Below, one piece after another: positions 62,587 to 64,000 of a stretch of 64,000 nucleotides of DNA (within the stretch, counting starts at the first letter, position 1; each line of letters starts with the position of its first letter). Location of the stretch: contig NZ_CP134500.1 of assembly GCF_031760065.1 (NCBI RefSeq), forward strand, positions 6,324,001 to 6,388,000. The letters run 5' to 3'. Position numbers and translations under genes: made by a program. This DNA comes from Streptomyces durocortorensis (GTDB taxonomy: Bacteria > Actinomycetota > Actinomycetes > Streptomycetales > Streptomycetaceae). The notes beneath the pieces were generated by a model. That model made no database searches. It was not told the origin of the DNA and saw only the letters and a list, made by a program, of their open reading frames with translations.

Positions 62587-63440
62587 CGGCCACTCCTGAA
62601 GAGACCTCCGGACCGGCCCCCGGCCCGCTGGTCGAGCTGGACGACGTAGCCAAGTTCTACGGCAACATCAAGGCCCTGGAACACGTTTCGCTGGAGGTCC
62701 ACGCGGGCGAGATCACCTGCGTCCTCGGCGACAACGGTGCGGGCAAGTCCACCCTGATCAAGATCATCGCGGGGCTGCACCGGCACGACGCCGGACGCTT
62801 CCTGATCGACGGCGAGGAGACCACGCTCGCCAACCCGCGCGACGCCCTGGACCGGGGCATCGCCACCGTCTACCAGGACCTCGCCGTCGTCCCGCTGATG
62901 CCGGTCTGGCGGAACTTCTTCCTCGGCTCCGAACCGACCACCGGCGTCGGCCCCTTCAAGCGCCTCGACGTCCGCAGGATGCGCGAGACGACCCGTACGG
63001 AACTGCTCCGCATGGGCATCGACCTGCGCGACGTCGACCAGCCCATCGGCACCCTGTCCGGCGGCGAGCGCCAGTGCGTGGCCATCGCCCGTGCCGTCTA
63101 CTTCGGCGCCAAGGTCCTCGTGCTCGACGAGCCGACCGCCGCCCTCGGTGTCAAGCAGTCCGGCGTGGTCCTCAAGTACGTCGCGGCCGCCCGCGACGCC
63201 GGGCTCGGCGTGGTCCTCATCACGCACAACCCGCACCACGCCCACCTCGTCGGCGACCGGTTCATCCTGCTCAAGCGCGGCGCGATGTCCGGCAGCCACA
63301 CCAAGGAGAGCGTCACGCTCGACGAGCTGACCCGGCAGATGGCGGGCGGCAGCGAGCTGGAGGAGCTCAGCCACGAGCTGGAACGCACCCCGACGCCCAC
63401 CCTCCCGGGCAGTTCGGCCGCGACCGACGAAGCGTCCTGA
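62583..63440 (+). CDS. Sugar ABC transporter ATP-binding protein, single ATPase domain
   Basis: 285 residues. Walker [13 protein letters not shown] (about 45), Q-loop [20 protein letters not shown], signature [15 protein letters not shown] (about 159), Walker [13 protein letters not shown] (about 178), and H-loop [13 protein letters not shown]. The family partner of RbsC-type permeases usually has two fused ATPase domains (about 500 residues); this has one, as in FrcA-type systems, so it must work as a homodimer. It overlaps the permease stop by four bases. Confidence 0.93.
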   Translation: MTATPEETSGPAPGPLVELDDVAKFYGNIKALEHVSLEVHAGEITCVLGDNGAGKSTLIKIIAGLHRHDAGRFLIDGEETTLANPRDALDRGIATVYQDLAVVPLMPVWRNFFLGSEPTTGVGPFKRLDVRRMRETTRTELLRMGIDLRDVDQPIGTLSGGERQCVAIARAVYFGAKVLVLDEPTAALGVKQSGVVLKYVAAARDAGLGVVLITHNPHHAHLVGDRFILLKRGAMSGSHTKESVTLDELTRQMAGGSELEELSHELERTPTPTLPGSSAATDEAS

Positions 63441-63573
63441 CGGCCGACCCGCCCCGGCGCGGCCGACCCCGACCGGCGGCCCCCGGGGCCCGGCAGTGGC
63501 AGAATCGAGCGCGGCGGGCGCCGTCCGCCGCCGGGTGCCCCAGCCGACCGGCCTCCTCAACCCCGCAGGGACG

Positions 63574-64000
63574 ATGAGCACGTACCGCGACTTCGCCCAC
63601 CGCGGCTCCGCCCGCGCCACCGTCCTCAAGACGGTCGGCACCAAGGAACGCCGCTCGCACCTGACCGCGCCCCGTGTCCCCACGGTCGGGATCGACATCG
63701 GCGGTACGAAGGTGATGGCGGGCGTCGTCGACGCCGACGGCAACATCCTGGAACAGCTGCGCACCGAGACACCCGACAAGTCCAAGAGCCCCAAGGTTGT
63801 CGAGGACACCATCGTCGAACTGGTCCTGGACCTCTCCGACCGCCACGACGTCCACGCGGTGGGCATCGGCGCGGCGGGCTGGGTGGACGCCGACCGGTCC
63901 AAGGTCCTGTTCGCCCCGCACCTCGCCTGGCGCGACGAACCCCTGCGCGACGCCATCGCCTCCCGCCTCGTTGTCCCCGTCATGGTCGACAACGACGCCA
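63574..64000 (+). CDS. ROK family sugar kinase (glucokinase-like), N-terminal part
   Basis: 142 codons are visible before the right edge. After a 35-residue basic extension the ROK nucleotide motif reads TVGIDIGGTKVMAGVVDADGNIL. Further on, VHAVGIGAAGWVDADRSKVLFAPHLAWRDEPLRDAI and VPVMVDNDA follow, where DNDA is the usual sugar-binding region. It phosphorylates glucose or a related sugar with ATP. It lies 133 bases after the ABC operon. The substrate and end of the gene are outside the view. Confidence 0.88.
   Translation, partial: MSTYRDFAHRGSARATVLKTVGTKERRSHLTAPRVPTVGIDIGGTKVMAGVVDADGNILEQLRTETPDKSKSPKVVEDTIVELVLDLSDRHDVHAVGIGAAGWVDADRSKVLFAPHLAWRDEPLRDAIASRLVVPVMVDNDA

Overview
The window is high-GC DNA with strong third-position GC, GTG and TTG starts, many ATGA/GTGA start-stop overlaps, and typical actinobacterial families (GntR, IclR, LuxR-type two-component systems, NCS2 permeases). 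It is chromosomal DNA of a Streptomyces or a very close relative. From memory, the order of the central genes (acyl-CoA synthetases, gcl, catalase, glxR, hyi, uraD, uraH, uricase, aceB, allR, allB, alc) matches the SCO6195-SCO6248 region of S. coelicolor. No tRNA, rRNA, insertion sequence, phage or CRISPR was seen. Both edges cut a gene: an amidase-like secreted protein on the left and a ROK kinase on the right.

Layout. 1-4.5 kb: start of a secreted lytic protein, two nitroreductase-type genes, then a three-gene operon of acyl carrier protein, ketosynthase and alpha/beta hydrolase. 4.5-8.5 kb: secreted nuclease and a GH5 glycosidase. 8.6-13.5 kb: MFS exporter coupled to a glutathionyl-hydroquinone-reductase-like protein, a DMT transporter and an AlkZ-like DNA glycosylase. 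13.6-19.3 kb: GAF-LuxR regulator divergent from two acyl-CoA synthetases, an acetyltransferase and a zinc-ribbon protein. 19.4-50.7 kb: a large purine/allantoin/glyoxylate catabolic region with unrelated genes inserted (FN3 lipoprotein, peptidase, YfcC-type transporter, frameshifted lipoprotein, a two-component/ABC module). 50.8-58.2 kb: small redox enzymes, TetR with a DMT transporter, a second two-component system, and a P450 remnant. 58.3-64 kb: an inositol-type sugar module (Gfo/Idh/MocA dehydrogenase, GntR, ABC transporter, ROK kinase).

How the purine genes work together. Two NCS2 permeases import purines or urate, and 8-oxoguanine deaminase and uricase feed urate oxidation. UraH and UraD finish conversion to allantoin, and catalase can remove the peroxide made by uricase. 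AllB and Alc open and split allantoin to ureidoglycolate and then glyoxylate. Glyoxylate is used by Gcl, Hyi and GlxR (to glycerate) or by malate synthase. The IclR protein at 46990-47793 is the expected repressor, AllR.

The most interesting signal is in the promoters. Four promoters (gcl, hyi-glxR, aceB, allB) each carry two 15-bp inverted repeats of the form TTCCR-N5-YRGAA whose centres are exactly 21 bp apart. A second, different palindrome, TCAACA-N3-TGTTGA, overlaps the -35 box at uraD, catalase and aceB, and an isolated copy lies before allB. This suggests two stacked regulatory circuits that meet at aceB and allB. The regulator for the second box is not identified, but an uncharacterised HTH protein (25985-26446) is encoded just upstream of uraD.
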